This document shows, piece by piece, positions 13,801-27,800 of a stretch of 64,000 nt of DNA (its first letter is position 1; each line of letters begins with the position of its first letter). The notes below the pieces were generated by a model. It ran no database searches, had not been told where the DNA came from, and saw only the letters and a list, made by a program, of their open reading frames with translations. Made by a program: the position numbers and the translations under genes. This stretch comes from Ascaris suum. Lineage: Eukaryota; Nematoda; Chromadorea; Rhabditida; Ascarididae. The DNA lies in the NCBI GenBank assembly GCA_013433145.1, contig CM024182.1, positions 682,001 through 746,000 of the forward strand, in the 5' to 3' direction.

Positions 13801-16800
13801 GAGCATTTATAGCTAATACTTCTTGATGCTGAAGGACATTTGCACTGCGAGACATGTCAGGAGCAATTTTTATATGGGATGTTTGCACGAAACTTTTCTA
13901 TCGCAAGACTTTCACCTTGTAGATACGAGCGTCATCTGAATTTTTAGTAAAGACTTTTGCATAGCGTCCTCGTCGTGGACACTTGTGCCAGGGGAAAGCG
14001 CATAGGGTGGGATTTGCACTATAGCAGGTATGCTTATGGCGCATAACATAGCCAGGGAAAATGTCCACACAGTTGCCGGTATTCTTTTTGGAGTTTATTC
14101 CATCGGAACGCGACAGGCTAAGGTTGAAGACGACGAATAAAGAGAACTTGTCAGTAGCAAACATGGACCTTTGTTAATGATGAAAATTTCCTTCTGATTG
14201 GCTACATAGGAAGTGTGGCGACGCACATAAGGTGGACATCCATGTGAGGGATTTTGAATGCTTCGTAAGGGGAAGCAGCTAGCGTAATCCCTGAAAGAAG
14301 TCGTGGATTTGTTAATGATTTAAAGGCTAGTGTGGAGAAAATTTTTAATGAATCAACAGAAATCTTCCTGTTTCGAAGCTTTTAAAGAGTAAAGAAGTAG
14401 ATGGTATGTGAGGAGGGAAATGATGGATTCAGGAAATTCAATTCTTTATCTGTTACTCAAAAATTTTCATTCGAAAGTACTGGTGGTTTAAGGTAAGTTG
14501 AAAAGGAAAGTGATTTTATCGGATATTTAGGACTTTGAGAGAGCTATGAAGCACACACTGATGCGTTGCGATGAAATTGTACTGATATAACACGGATAAA
14601 GAAAGTAATTTGCGGGAAAAATTCAGTGAGCAATTTCATAGGTATTATTTTTAAACGTACTTTAGGTGTGCAAATGCACTTAAGTGGAACGTTAATTAAT
14701 AATGACGTCATTGTCATCTGTTTGTCATCAGTTTGGTAGAATTTTACGAAATTGAGAATCTGCTTATGCATAAATGAGAGTGTAATAGATAGTATATTCA
14801 TATTTTACACATTACAGCACAAAATTTAACAACACCTAACAGCCATCTCAAATTATAGCAGTCGGATTTATTGGAACGCAGAGTTAGCCTAACTTCAGAG
14901 ATAAATAAAATGTTGAAAGGTTGTAAGCAATTTGCATTTGCTAATTTATATTAGATTATTAGATTGGCTGATGCAAATAGTCAAACAGAGGTTATCGACT
15001 GCTGAGAAGCTCAACAATCACCTAAGATTAAGGGAAACTTCTAATTCTGACTATATATCCTTTATTTGTTTGTTTTTTTTTTTTTGATTTTGCCCGGCAA
15101 AGGTATCCCCATAATGGCAATACCTGTTGTGTTCCATGTGGTTTTTGTTTCGAAGATTCATTAAGGAATTTCCACCGTTGTGAACTTTAGTTAGCAGCGA
15201 TGCCAGGGTGATTCAGTAGTGATTAAATTCTTCTTTAATAACTGATTTAAATGAAACAAAATAATAGAGTCTAAATTCAATGGTAGTTTTGACGAGAACA
15301 AAAGGCTAATAATCTTAAAAAAATAACTTCAACGCAATTTTTTGAATCTTAGTTTTGGCTTTTCCCTCAGGATGTAGTTTATCGGCGATGTTCTTTTTTC
15401 CGAGTTGTCGACCCGAGGTTGATTTTTTTCTTCAGCTTTTTTTCCTTCTTTTTTTTTTTTGGTCATCTTTCTTTCTCTTTTTTTTCAGTCATTTTTTGAT
15501 ATGGATGCGATTAACGTGTTTCATCTATTTGTGCATTATTCACTGTCTGTTGTTTTCGCATTTGCATTTCGTATTAGTTTATATCATCTTCATGCTGACT
15601 GACGGTTTATGATGAGTGGATAGTTGTGTTTCAAATGTCGACCTTCGTGGAATCAGGCTTCCTCCAATGAAGCATAAAAGTTGTGCCTAGCATGTGAATG
15701 CAATGTTAATGGGATCAAATTTTCGCCACGAAATCCTTCTCCCGGGAAGCGGAGATGCCTTGGATTTCAGATTCTTCCAAGAAATAAGTTAGCGGAAATA
15801 ACGATGGCGCCAATGATAGTGTTGCGCTAGCTGTCTTACAAACCAATAAAGTGAAGCTAGAAGTTATTTATGGCAAGTTTGATCATATTAAAAAGGCACA
15901 AGACAGGGCAAAATGTGAGGTTATTTCGAAATCTGCGAGACGTGTAAGGGCTCAGCACGAAACGATGCGGAAACAAAGTGTGCGTTGCCTAAAGGGGATG
16001 TAAGTAAGGAGAAAGCGTTTACGGGCGCATGCAAAGCGTCAGCCAGCGTTACGATATTCGAGAAAGCTCAACGAAAAGGGAAATGAAGATAGTGAATCAC
16101 TAGTCATCATAAGATGTTGCTGTAAGTTTTTTTCAACTCGATAGAGGTATATGGACGTAGAGGCGGTTTTCCAGGCAGTTGATTAGATTGTTCGCCAGCA
16201 AAAAGCGAGCAAAACTTGCAAAGGTCGAGGCCACTAAACCTCATCCACAAACACTTAGTCATTTTTCATGCTTCCTCTCATTTCTGTTCAGTATTTAGTT
16301 ATTTTATAAGCGCTATCCGTATTTTCATGCCTAAAAACAGTAGCAGAAGTTTTATTCTAATATGGATTTATTAGCTCATTCTTGATGAATTTTAAGAAAA
16401 GTTTTGAGGAGTTAAGATGTTGCAGATGATGTCGTTAAAATTACAGTTTTATATGTATAAGTGAGACCTGCTTTGCTTCTTTGGAGGCTCTTTCTTTACA
16501 TCGTTTCTTCTAATCTTATGAAGGATTTTTATTTGCCAGTTTCTTCGGGCGTAATTTCCACTCATTATGAGGCAATCCTTTCAGTCTTTTTTGCTTATTA
16601 GGAAATGAGTTCTCTGTTAATGTTCCTTTAGTTCGACACCTATATTCGAGTGAAAGCCTAAACTGCTGAATTACTCGCAGTAGTTTATTTATTTATTTAT
16701 TTATTCTTTTATTATTTGAAAAAAAAAAATCAAATCTGGAATTGTGCCTATTCGTGGTCGACTTTTAGATTAGTGAAGTTGTTTTATTTCCTTTTATAAG

Positions 16801-18077
16801 GATGTGGTCGCTGATGGATGATGGTCGTTGTGCGCGTAATTCCGTATAGACAGACGAATCACATACGGAATTGATGAATTTCTTTGAAATTTTAGCATCT
16901 CTCTTTATCGATTGGAATCTTTTCAAAACAAATAATTCTTATCAGTGATATCGCTGATATATAATTATATTCTTTATCGTATGCGAGATTTTTTTCATCG
17001 ATTTTAATCACCTAATAATATAGGAACTTTGCTATAGGTGATTACCTTGAAATTATGAAGACAAGTATGAAAGTGTAGTATTGCCAGAGTTTTGCTTAGC
17101 AGTCGATATATAACGCAAAAAAAATTTTCTCTTTCTCTAAGCTTTACTGGTTGCGTAGTTCAGTGTTGTCATCTTTGTAATTTTTTAAAATCTAACCTGC
17201 AATTTGAGAATAGCCTTGTTTTGATTTGAGTTACGTGAATAGGTAAATGTTTTAAACGAAAGAACAGTAAGTTGCTTTAAGACGTTTATTAAATTTGGTA
17301 TTTCCGACTTCACTAGGGGAACCGGTAAGAATGTGACCACATGGCGCTCCAGTTTTCAGTGCAGTTCAAGACAATTTTTTTTTTCCAGTTTGGAATTTTT
17401 AGAGAGAGATGATCACCACAACACATTAGTAGGTAGTGAATGTTCCAGTTCATGGTAGTAGATCTTCACAGCGTTAGGCTGAGGCAGACTTCACTGATGG
17501 AAGCTGTCAATAACGGATGGAAAATGACAATTCATTCTCTCCCTCCATCTGATAAGAATTCTGACCACAGAGTGTAGTGTCTTCCAAATTTCTTATTCCT
17601 GTCAAAAAAACGAGGAGAAAATGCCACATATTTTGAATTTTCGGCAATAATTCACTCAATTTTTAAGTTTTCATTCGATAAATATGACAAAAACTTTAGA
17701 TAATTTCATGTAACATTATTGATTTTTAAATGTAAGCTTCAAGTAAAATTATTTTAAATGTAAGATTCATGTGAAAATGTAAATGGCAGTTTTCCTCATA
17801 TTATTGTTTCAGAGAATTATTGATTTTATGTAAAGTTATATGTAAAATAAAACGTTGAGTTGCAGCATTTGGCCTTTTTTCGTCAAATTTTAGCCAAAAT
17901 TAGCGTCCGAAAAATCGTGGATGATATGAGGTTCAAAAATCTGAAAGGCTTAATTTTGCCCGATAATGTGAAGAGGAGTTCATCTGAAAAGAAATAGAAC
18001 TTTTGATGGTCGTTGTATTGAATTCGCTTAATATAGAGAGAAGTGGATGCGGATCGCTCTGATTTATTTTTATTTGT

Positions 18078-18112
<35 letters not shown>

Positions 18113-21100
18113 TTTTATTTATTTAGCTATATATTTTGGGTGGTTAATAATAAATAAGATGATATATGGCGAGGAAAATAAATTGATACGGCGTTAGACG
18201 GGGTTATTCTTTCAAAAATGTTATATACATTAAATCGTTGGGCGGAATTTCTTTCTTTTTTCTTTTGTTTTGAATGGGAAAGAAATATGCGGATTATTTG
18301 AGTCGATGACAGTTTTTTTCATAGTATTTGAGAGAATTGGATGAAATAATCGATGAAATTGTCGACTTCAGTGATGATAATAAAGGATTAGAGAGATTTT
18401 TTTCTCTGATTTTATGAATTGTACTCGAAGGAAATGCATTGGTGAAAAACTTATGGGAATTCGAATTTGTTACTTGGTGAAAATGCCTCTGTGATGAAAA
18501 TAGGCGGCAAAGTCGAATTTCAAGTGTGTGCATTTGCAGAAGTTGTTACCTGTTATGGCATTACAGTGATCACTTATGCTGAGTTTGCACTTATTGTATA
18601 AGTTTTTGAGATGAAACGAACGTTGCATTTTACGATGATGTAAGCGCTGATATTGGTGCAGTTCTTGATGTGCTTAGCAATGAATTTTTTAAGTTGAACA
18701 GGTGAATTATTTTATGAATAAATGAGTTGATTTTTTGATTATTTATTTATTTTTATATATTTCAGTGATTTGTTTTTTATTATTTATTTATCCATTTATT
18801 TGGATAGTTGAAGTTATATGTAACCATTTTTTTTTTGATTTTTATAGTATATAATTTAAGTTATAACCATTTTTTGATAGTATAAGTTATAACCAGTTTA
18901 AGTTATAACCAAATTATAACCAACAGTTGAAGTTATAACCATTTTTTGATTTATAGTATTTATAGTATATAATTTAAAGATGAGCTGATGAAAATATCAG
19001 TACACTAATGCGACCGCGATTTGTTTTCAAAAAAAAAAAAAGAGAAAAGAATTAATGGACACATTGACACTAAAAGCGCTAACCGTTGAATAATGTTCAA
19101 ATGCTCTTAAGTGCTTTTTTTTGGTTTAAATGAAGTTCTTTTTTTTTTCGCTTTCATTTTTGAAAGTCGGCATATAAAATGATATTTTTTCCTTCTAGTT
19201 TTTTTCGCTCTTGAAGCATCCTTCGACTCATAAAACGACACTTTGTCTTTCGAGATTTTTTCGCTCTTAAAGAATCCTGTTTTTTGAGCTGCTCTTGAGA
19301 TCCTGTTCATTGATTGTATTGAAATAAGGAAATACAATCGTCTTTTGATCGACATCTTTAAAAGGATTGTATATAAAACTCAATGAGCAGTAATGTTTAT
19401 TGCTAGTACGATATCTCCTCATTTGTAGTTTTTGTTTGTATTATAGTATTGAATCTAGTCTAGTTATAGAGAATTATAGAGTAATCATTGGCAGTGAGGG
19501 AGAGAAGAGGGGATATGAAGCGATTTTGCGGCTTTCATTTGCGGTTTTGAGTGCTAGCCCATAGAAATCATTAGAGGAAGGCTAAATCCATTCAGAAAGA
19601 ATTTCTTTATATATTTTTCAAGGTTTCAAGATGTGATCTATGGAGTTGGAAAATGTAATTTCATAAGCCTTCTCCTCCCCTCCCTCCCCCCCTCCCTCCC
19701 CCACCCCTCTCTCCCGAAGTTCAGCGGTGATCAATGAAATTTCTTCGAATAGTTGCTTGACGTTGGTGGTTAACGTTGTGATGTTGGCGTAAAACGATGA
19801 CCCTTACAATCAAAATTTTTTTCATAAGCATTTCGATGCAGCGGAAGATTTGTTAATGACGTTCGGCAAGTGTCAGAGCGTGACACTTTAAGCGCTGATA
19901 ATCAACCACTAAGAATTATTGATTTTTCTGAATTGTTTACGAATATGGCGAATGTGAATATTATGGCTTTTGCGTAACTAAAAGAGTGCGAAGAGCATTG
20001 AAATGAGTTATTATGAAGTTGTGGATAAGCTAGAGAACGTTTTCCTTGGTCTACATATCTTTTCAGCAGCTCATTCGGATAAAAATAACCTTCGAAAGAT
20101 TTGCTATCAAGATCGTTCAAGTGCTGATTGCTGGGTTCTAATCGGCATTAAAAGTTTAGAAAGGTATGATTTATTGAGAACCTCTTGGTGCGATCAAGGA
20201 AAGTATATGTGTTTTGAAGTGTTGAAAGGAATAGGAATGAATTTGTTTCGATATTCGGGCATCAAGGCATTTATTTTGATGTAGTTGTTGAAGAGATACG
20301 CTGCATTCATCGTAATTTTTGCGTATTGTTGCATCAACTTTGTCTTTGATTGTATTTTTTATTATTTTAAAATCTCTTCTTTTATTTGCTGCGTTTAGCA
20401 TTGGCAGGCAAGTTGTCCGAAGGTTTATCAATGCAAGGAAAAATATGAATAAATTTGATAAGAATGGCGCAAAGGTGAATTATTTGAGGATGAGGACGAG
20501 GAAAACTGAAACTATGGGAATGAAATGTTGAAACGGATTTATCGACTAGAAAAAAAATCTTATTTCGTTATCATCTCTGAACTACTCGAAACCAATGTTA
20601 TATGTTTGTCTTACTTTTAGTTGTTAGTATTTTTGTCGATGAAAAGGAGTATTGTTGTTCAAGTGTTGATAGGATGATAGTTGAAAGTTCAAAGAAGCGT
20701 TCACAACGGAGGATCAGGATCATTGATGTCCTTGTTAATGATAAAAATGCTGATGGATTCGTGTAAATTGATAAAGTATTCTCCTGAATTTAGTATCGCT
20801 GGCCGAGAACTTGATTCTCGATCGGCTCCTTGGTCATATTTCCTCTGGTATCAAATTATGTTTGCTTGAAACTGCCCAACGTTGAGCTATCATTCAAGGA
20901 ATTATGTCCTTCATTCATTGCGTGGTCTCTATTTTTGTTTTTATTTAAGCCACTGCTTAAAAAGATGTCATACTACGTTCCTGCTTTGCTTCTGTTTACA
21001 TATTTCATGCAGTTTGGACTCTACAATTGAAAACTATGGTATCCTATGCTTGTCCGTCTGAATTATTGACACTTAAAGGTGCTGTGAAATTTGCATATCA

Positions 21101-21817
21101 CTTCTTTAGCCAATTCCTCGAAGCCTATTGGTTGTGTAAAATATGATAGGTGGGGTACTATTTCATTGTTGTTTGAGTATTGGTGCAGCCGGCTGGTTGA
21201 ATATGTGAAGTCGTAACACGAGCGTATTTAGTGCCGATTTCTCTGACTCCTTTTCCTTATTTTTCTTTATTTTTATTAGTAAACGTAATGTTGCTAACGC
21301 CAATTTAAACGCTCGTTATATTATGCCAAATCTTTTCCATCTGCAATATGGGGAAGGGTTTTATTTTTGCAATATGGTACTTCGCTATGCCGTTATCTAT
21401 TCGTCCTTGCAAACCCTCCAAATTCCTCCATATGTAGTGAATTCTGGATGATGTTGCTATTGAAGCTAGGCTTAGCTGAATTGGCCGAATATTTCTTTCC
21501 TTCTCGTGTGATAGATAGGATGAGATTTGCGTAAGTCGAGTATTCAGAGGCAGATGTTGAATTGCATAATTGCTATCATTTCATTGACTCGATACATATT
21601 TTATTCTTTATATATAGGGCTGGATGAATTTTGATTCCTTTCATGTCATTTTTTCTTTGCTTTCCAACCTTAGAAAGTTCGCGAGCTTGAAATATGAAGT
21701 AGCGGGATAATATCATAAGGCGCTGCCGAGGATAGATCTCTTTCAGTTACGTCTGTCGAAACACCCATCCTTAAATATACAAATTTTGTTGGATAATGTA
21801 CATCTGGGACATCTGGA

Positions 21818-21883
<66 letters not shown>

Positions 21884-24800
21884 TATAGAGTACAAATCAC
21901 ATGTAAGTATATATATGTACAGGCGAGAGCAGTTCAGTGGTAGTGCAATGGAAATAGAGGTACAAAACGAATTAAGACAATATTATATGTGGGATATCGA
22001 AACGAATCAGCACAGAACGTGAAAGGAAAATGCAAAAAACTGGTTACAGCGATGAACGTTTTGTATCGTGCCAACTCCCTAAGCACGTTTTCCCATCTAT
22101 CCTGTACTGTTTCGATGCATTTAAAATATTTCTGTTCAGTTCCAAAGTGTAGATGTCGATTGTTTTTCAATGTTTAAATCCCTCGTAGTTTTGAAATATT
22201 GATAGTTAGCCAAATCGATGCTCATTAAATATCATAACTCCCGATATTTATGATTTTGTGCATACGTTATTCTTGTCCATAGATGGAAAAATATGTAGTT
22301 GTAGGTAAATCCCTCTCATAATTCTTCCCCATAAATCTTGTTTTTGGAAATTTTGAACGTTGTCTTTATGAGAATGCATCTACCTGTTTAATTGAATTTA
22401 TAGAGGTGAATAGGTCGGCCTTATGTTGTCGATGAATACGATGGTTGCAGTTTTCTTTTTTATTGCTCCTCTATATTTTCATTAATATTTATGAGTGGCC
22501 GTCAAAAATGTTCGTCAATTTTAATTCATATATGCAAACTGCAAATGCCCATCAACATAACTTCATCGATAATTTTTCTCGACGTTGCTGTTTAGCTTAC
22601 TGCTCGTTTGTTTTATTAGGAGACCACTGTATTTTTTGTATGTATTTCTTCGAAGTCTATGATCCTTGTAATAAATACATTTGGGGGAGGGGGTGTGGGG
22701 GGGGGGACTACAAATTATGCCCTCAGGGGATTATACTGGCGCTCCTAGGTCACGCTCATGGTAGTTTCCTTCCGTTCATTTTTGAGATGATTCGCTTGCT
22801 AGACTGTATTTTCTTCGTGTCTCGAATGCAAATTTCGAAGGAATGACTTCATCGTATGAATATGCAAATGCTCGTTTTAGTCGTTTAAATGACAGTTACC
22901 TTAAATGAACCACATTCGATCGAAAATTCAACGAAAAAATTTTGATATGTATAGCGCTATATTGAAACCATAGCTTTGGGAAATAAGCCCTCCCAGCTTG
23001 ATATGATTACCGCTATGGTAAGAGCCTCATTTGTAAATGAGATTTTAGGAGGTGGATTATTTACATTTTAAGGCAGTTGTAGGTATTTAATTATATTTTT
23101 GGGCAGTTATAAGATCTATTTGTTTTTTGGGCAGTCATTAGATTATTTGTTTTTTGCGCAATGATCACTTAAATAAATGAATTTTTTTAAATCTCACAGA
23201 GTTGTAATTCTTTCTTTGTATATTTTTTTAAATATATTACAAACTTAGCAAAGAACATACTTTCGGAATGCTTACTATTGGAGAATCATTTCACTTTGCA
23301 TATATTTCTTTTTAGTGTAGTCACTTGTATCTGTAATATCACCGAAGGTTATGTGAACTGTAGAAGTTTGTGATAGAATGGAATTGCACATGTCGGGTTC
23401 TTTTTTTGCTATATCATTTTGCGGTTTGTAGTCATCATTCACCGGTCGGTGGTATGGATGTTGCGAGTACTCGGTCCGAACCCTCAGAATCACCATCTTC
23501 GTCGAAAAGCTGGCTTACCAAACTGCCTCAGTGTGACGGTTTTCGTCGATTCGGTACTTGCAAGTATGCATTTGACTTTTTTAAAACGTATTTCGAATAC
23601 TTCTTGATTTATGTTGTTCTTTTCGAGATTATATTTTCAAATAATTTTATGTATCGTTAATGAATATTAGGGAGCGGTATCCGAATTGCAGAAAGAAAGA
23701 CTTCTCCATTCAGGCCTTTTTAATGTTCGCGCGTTGCTCATACAGCAAAGTATGCGGCCAGCATATTTGTTTCGAATTATGCGCATAGAAAATTTTTTAT
23801 AGGAATTTGCACGCACTGAGTGACATCTATAGAGTCTTGAGGGGGAACTATTGATATACAAGGCCGACGGGGCATCTACTGTTATTTGAGGTCGATGGAG
23901 CAACTATGTGAATGAGCGAGCCAAACCATGTTATATATACAAATTTAATTTGCTAAAAAGGAAATAAAGTAATCGACGGATCGAACTGTAAATGGGCATT
24001 GAAATGGTTTTCTTGTAGAAGGACGCGAGCAAGCGCGTGGTTATTAATATGAAGTCTAACGTTGCAAATGGTGGTATATATTTGTGCTGTGTATGCATTG
24101 GTCTGTTTGTCGATCCGTGTTGGCGTCCTTCATGTTTTCACTTCAAATCACATGCAGCAACCTTATTGAAGTTGAAAGGTTAAACGTTGCCGGAAGTTCT
24201 TTTGCGTTTATCAAGTGTTCAGCAAGTTTTCCATATCTTCAGTGCGCGATTTGTGTAGAAATCGTTTGATGTGTATGAGCTGGAAGTCATCCGTCCACAT
24301 CAGCCGTACTGTACGCTGATCCGTTCTGGGAGAGAAATTTTTGCATTGTAGGTATTGTTGCTATGAAACATTTGCGCCGTGGGCAAGTGTCCATGCCAAA
24401 GTTATCGGAACCGAAATGAGCGCAACAGGTTGACTAACTGTTTGAGTGCGTTACAGATCAGTCAGCGAAGTGCCGTATTTCTCGGCGCATGATGGATCCG
24501 CTAAGTATTTGAGGGATTTGCATATGGATGGAGACGTGTATCGCATCGACTCACCGATATCGCCTGAAGAAAAGGAAATCGAAGACGAAGAAGAAGATCA
24601 GCAGTCGATGGAAGATGAATGCATCCGTAAGCATGACGCCGATGTTGTGCAGTGGGTTAACGTGTTTAAGGTAGCTTTTAGAAGTTTATTAAGTATATCT
24701 AGTTAAAGTTTTGTGTTGGTGATGAAGTGGAGAGAGGAGTTTGAGGGTTGAATGAGTGAAGGCAGTTTGAGAGGAATATACCTCTGTAGAATACCACCTT

Positions 24801-27800
24801 GCAGCGGCAATTGGAGACTTTGGAAACCGCTCAGTTTTTGATTTTTCGATTTAAAAAGGTGTTACTGATAATCGTCCAGTTTCAAATGCGCATTGCTCTC
24901 ACCTGTTCTTGACAGAAAAGGTCGATGACAAAAATTCTTGGCGCATGTGTCTTGTTCAGAACTGGTGAATCGTCTGTTTTGTCCAAAAATCCTTTGACGG
25001 AAAGAGGGAAAAGAAAAGGCGTTTATAGTGATAGCTCAGATTTTTCTTAGATCAGACCCATCGTTTAGAAATGAGGACTGCAAGATGTATTGAACTTTAT
25101 GCAATAGCAACTCGACACTTTAGTTTTTAAATAATATCAGGTTTTTTTTATTGCGTTTATATGTATAGGGTATAGTCATGCAGACTATGAAACGATTACG
25201 GAAGTGGAAGTGAGCATGTGGTTAGGCGATTGTGCGTGCAAAAATATACGTTATGTTTTTGCGGATTGCACAGGTAACTAGAAATTTCATCCTTTGCCGG
25301 CGGCGTTTTATGTCATTCAGTTGCTTCTTCACCTAAAAGGGTTGCGTGGCACATATTCTGTAGACTTCCGGTAGTACTATTGCAATTCCATATAAGTCCA
25401 CCCAATAGTTTCATGTCGGCTGTTTGCAGCTTGACTGAGATTTTATATTAATGTGGTAAGTGAGCTCGAACTAAGCTGACAAAATCGCTGACTTCTGTGA
25501 GCTCTAATTCCCAAATTGTGCAGTACTTAACATCATCGTGGCATGATCAGGAACTGCTGGCGCAATGCTTTGGTCATTCACCCGTGTCATCTGTTATATT
25601 ATATAAAAATCTGTGCAAAGGATCGGCAGAACTAGGAAGATCTTTGATGATAATTTTGAATGGAGCAATCGACCATGATTGGTTCGTGAAATTTCGCAAC
25701 GGTTGCCAAAAAATTCACCATGTAAAATGCGCGTTTTCTTTCCGTATTTAAGTGCAGGAAATTTTACAACGTTTGTGGATAGAAATTTTTCAGTAGACTG
25801 AAAGCACTTTTATGTTTTTAATTGAAATATGAGTAGTGCGATAGATCTGTATTAATAAGGAAGACAAAGAACCAAAGAAAGTGAAAACTATTTATGCGCA
25901 ATCGGGCATAATCTCAGGCTGAAATATCGAGATGTAGACCAGTGTGGATGCTTGGATTTTACACTCTAGAAGAATAAGAATTTTAAACGAAATATCTGAA
26001 GGAATAAGAACGACCTGAAGCAGCATCTTGTGCTTGGACGTTTATCGTATTTATTGGTCATTGGAAGTACTTCTTGTTGAGTGGTGCTCGGCGATTGGAG
26101 TTGCGGTGATGGATTCCGATTCATTGAAGCCTGAGTGAAATTGAATAACGATACCGTTGATATTATAGCGGATGCCAGCGTGTAAACAAATGGATGCCCT
26201 CTCGGAATTGGTCGACGAGTGTTCATTGACACATGTTCGTCACCTACAGTCGGTTATCGAGCCTTTCTTTCAGAAAGACTTCATTCATGACCTGCCTAAA
26301 GAGGTACCGCTGTTTTTTTTTTAATTGTAGAACGTGTGATTCTTGTAAATGAACGAATAGACTTTTTTCACGATGAACTCACAGTTACTTAATGATTCTA
26401 GCTTTTATTGGAAAAGAGATGGAAATTCTATAACCTGAGAGGCTGGATTCACACTCATGTAGTGATCGATAAGCTCCACGTCAGATAATTTTTATAAAGC
26501 GATATTATTTCTGGTTGTGTACAGTGCATGAATTTATTTTTAACCTGTTGCATAACTTTCCTTATTGATTGTATAACATCTCATGCGTAATTCGGTGAAT
26601 CTGGTTACTTCGGATAGGATTGTCATCGGATATCTAACTTGTTCCTTTACCTGGTTGAATTGAAGTTTAATGAGTTGCAGATTGCACTACACGTGATGGG
26701 TTTTCTTTCGGCGGCAGATATTGCGCGGATATCGCTCACATGTAGGTATTGGCGCACTTTGGCAGAAGATAGTCGCTTATGGAAGGAGAAGTGCAGAGAG
26801 ATAAACGTGACGGAAATGGAGAAACCGAGGTGAGTGGAACCTGAATTGAGCGTCAGCGACTGGCTGTGATGTCTGATGGTATGAGGTGAACGGATGAGGC
26901 ACTATGTATGGTTATTTTGTTGGGTCGGTTGGTTGTTTTTTGATTGGTTGATTGGTTATGGTTGGTTAGTTGGTTGGTTGATTGTGATTGGTTGTGGTTG
27001 GTTGATAGTGATTGGTTGGTTGGTTTTAGTCGATTGGTTGTTGTCAGTCGTGGCTGGTTGGAATGCACAGTCGCGATTGTCTTGCGGGGAATGACGGCCT
27101 AGAAAATTTTTGAAAACAGTGGGTTACCGTTTCTGTTTTTCTTGTTGAATCAGCTTGGATTCCTTGCGCGCACACGTCGTGTTTTGCGCGGTAATTTCTC
27201 TAGAATAGGGCGTTCTTACGTGCACAATCTTCAGCAGTTATGGGGACATTTTTGAGCAGGAAATAAGTCAAGTTGATGAATCGATGAGTCTTCAGAATCA
27301 GAATTTTGCCTTTGATCTTGACTGTTAATTTTTTAACAGGTGAGTAAGTGGTAGAGCATAATTCTCTCGAAACCTTGTCTTTTCTAATTAACGCCGCTAA
27401 TTAAGAGGAAATAAATATGCGCGCAAGAGGGCAATGCGCTGAAATGTGCATGTTAAGTAAAATCTGGAAATAAGGGAGTGCTTTTGAAGCGGAAAAAATT
27501 GTATTTTGGTAGTCGAATTCAGATGGTTACGTAAGTGGAAGATGGTTACAGAAGCTGTCATTTATGGTGGTGGTGTTAAGAATGAAGTCAAAGAAATAGA
27601 TTTGAAAACTATAATTTAGTGAACGTCGAAGCGGTGCATGGGCTGAGACGGCATGTACGAGTGGTATTGAAATTGTTGGATATCATGCCGCACCTAACGA
27701 TAGATATTCTTTTGTGCATGGATGCCATCCACATGCGCATAGGTTTGTTGATCTATGCCATTCTATACTGATCCGTGGCTGATTTGTACCGATAATATAT

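Larger units (their letters stand above)
7623..24456 (+). other. sel-10 intron 3, about 16.8 kb, with candidate exons and many simple repeats
   Basis: This is exceptionally long for a nematode intron. It contains minisatellites (9153-9227, 18808-18977, 23070-23165), TTTA and TA microsatellites, G-rich and C-rich tracts, a tRNA-like fragment near 13.1 kb, and the two candidate coding islands at 15.8 and 23.4 kb. Either may be an unrecognised sel-10 exon. No gene with a recognisable family was found on the minus strand. Confidence 0.6.

Noticed and set aside
13898..14164. 88-codon Cys-containing minus-strand ORF
   Set aside because: Slightly coding-like in composition, but no signal peptide, splice pattern or family could be recognised.
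20003..20284. 93-codon + ORF in sel-10 intron 3
   Set aside because: Considered as a transposase remnant, but no catalytic motif or terminal inverted repeats could be seen.
20621..20764. Short open stretch after TTACTTTTAG reading [20 protein letters not shown]
   Set aside because: Its incoming phase does not fit sel-10 intron 3 (phase 2), it ends in a stop, and no family was recognised.
21786..22022. ORF with a long alternating Tyr-Ile run
   Set aside because: It is simply translation of the TA microsatellite.
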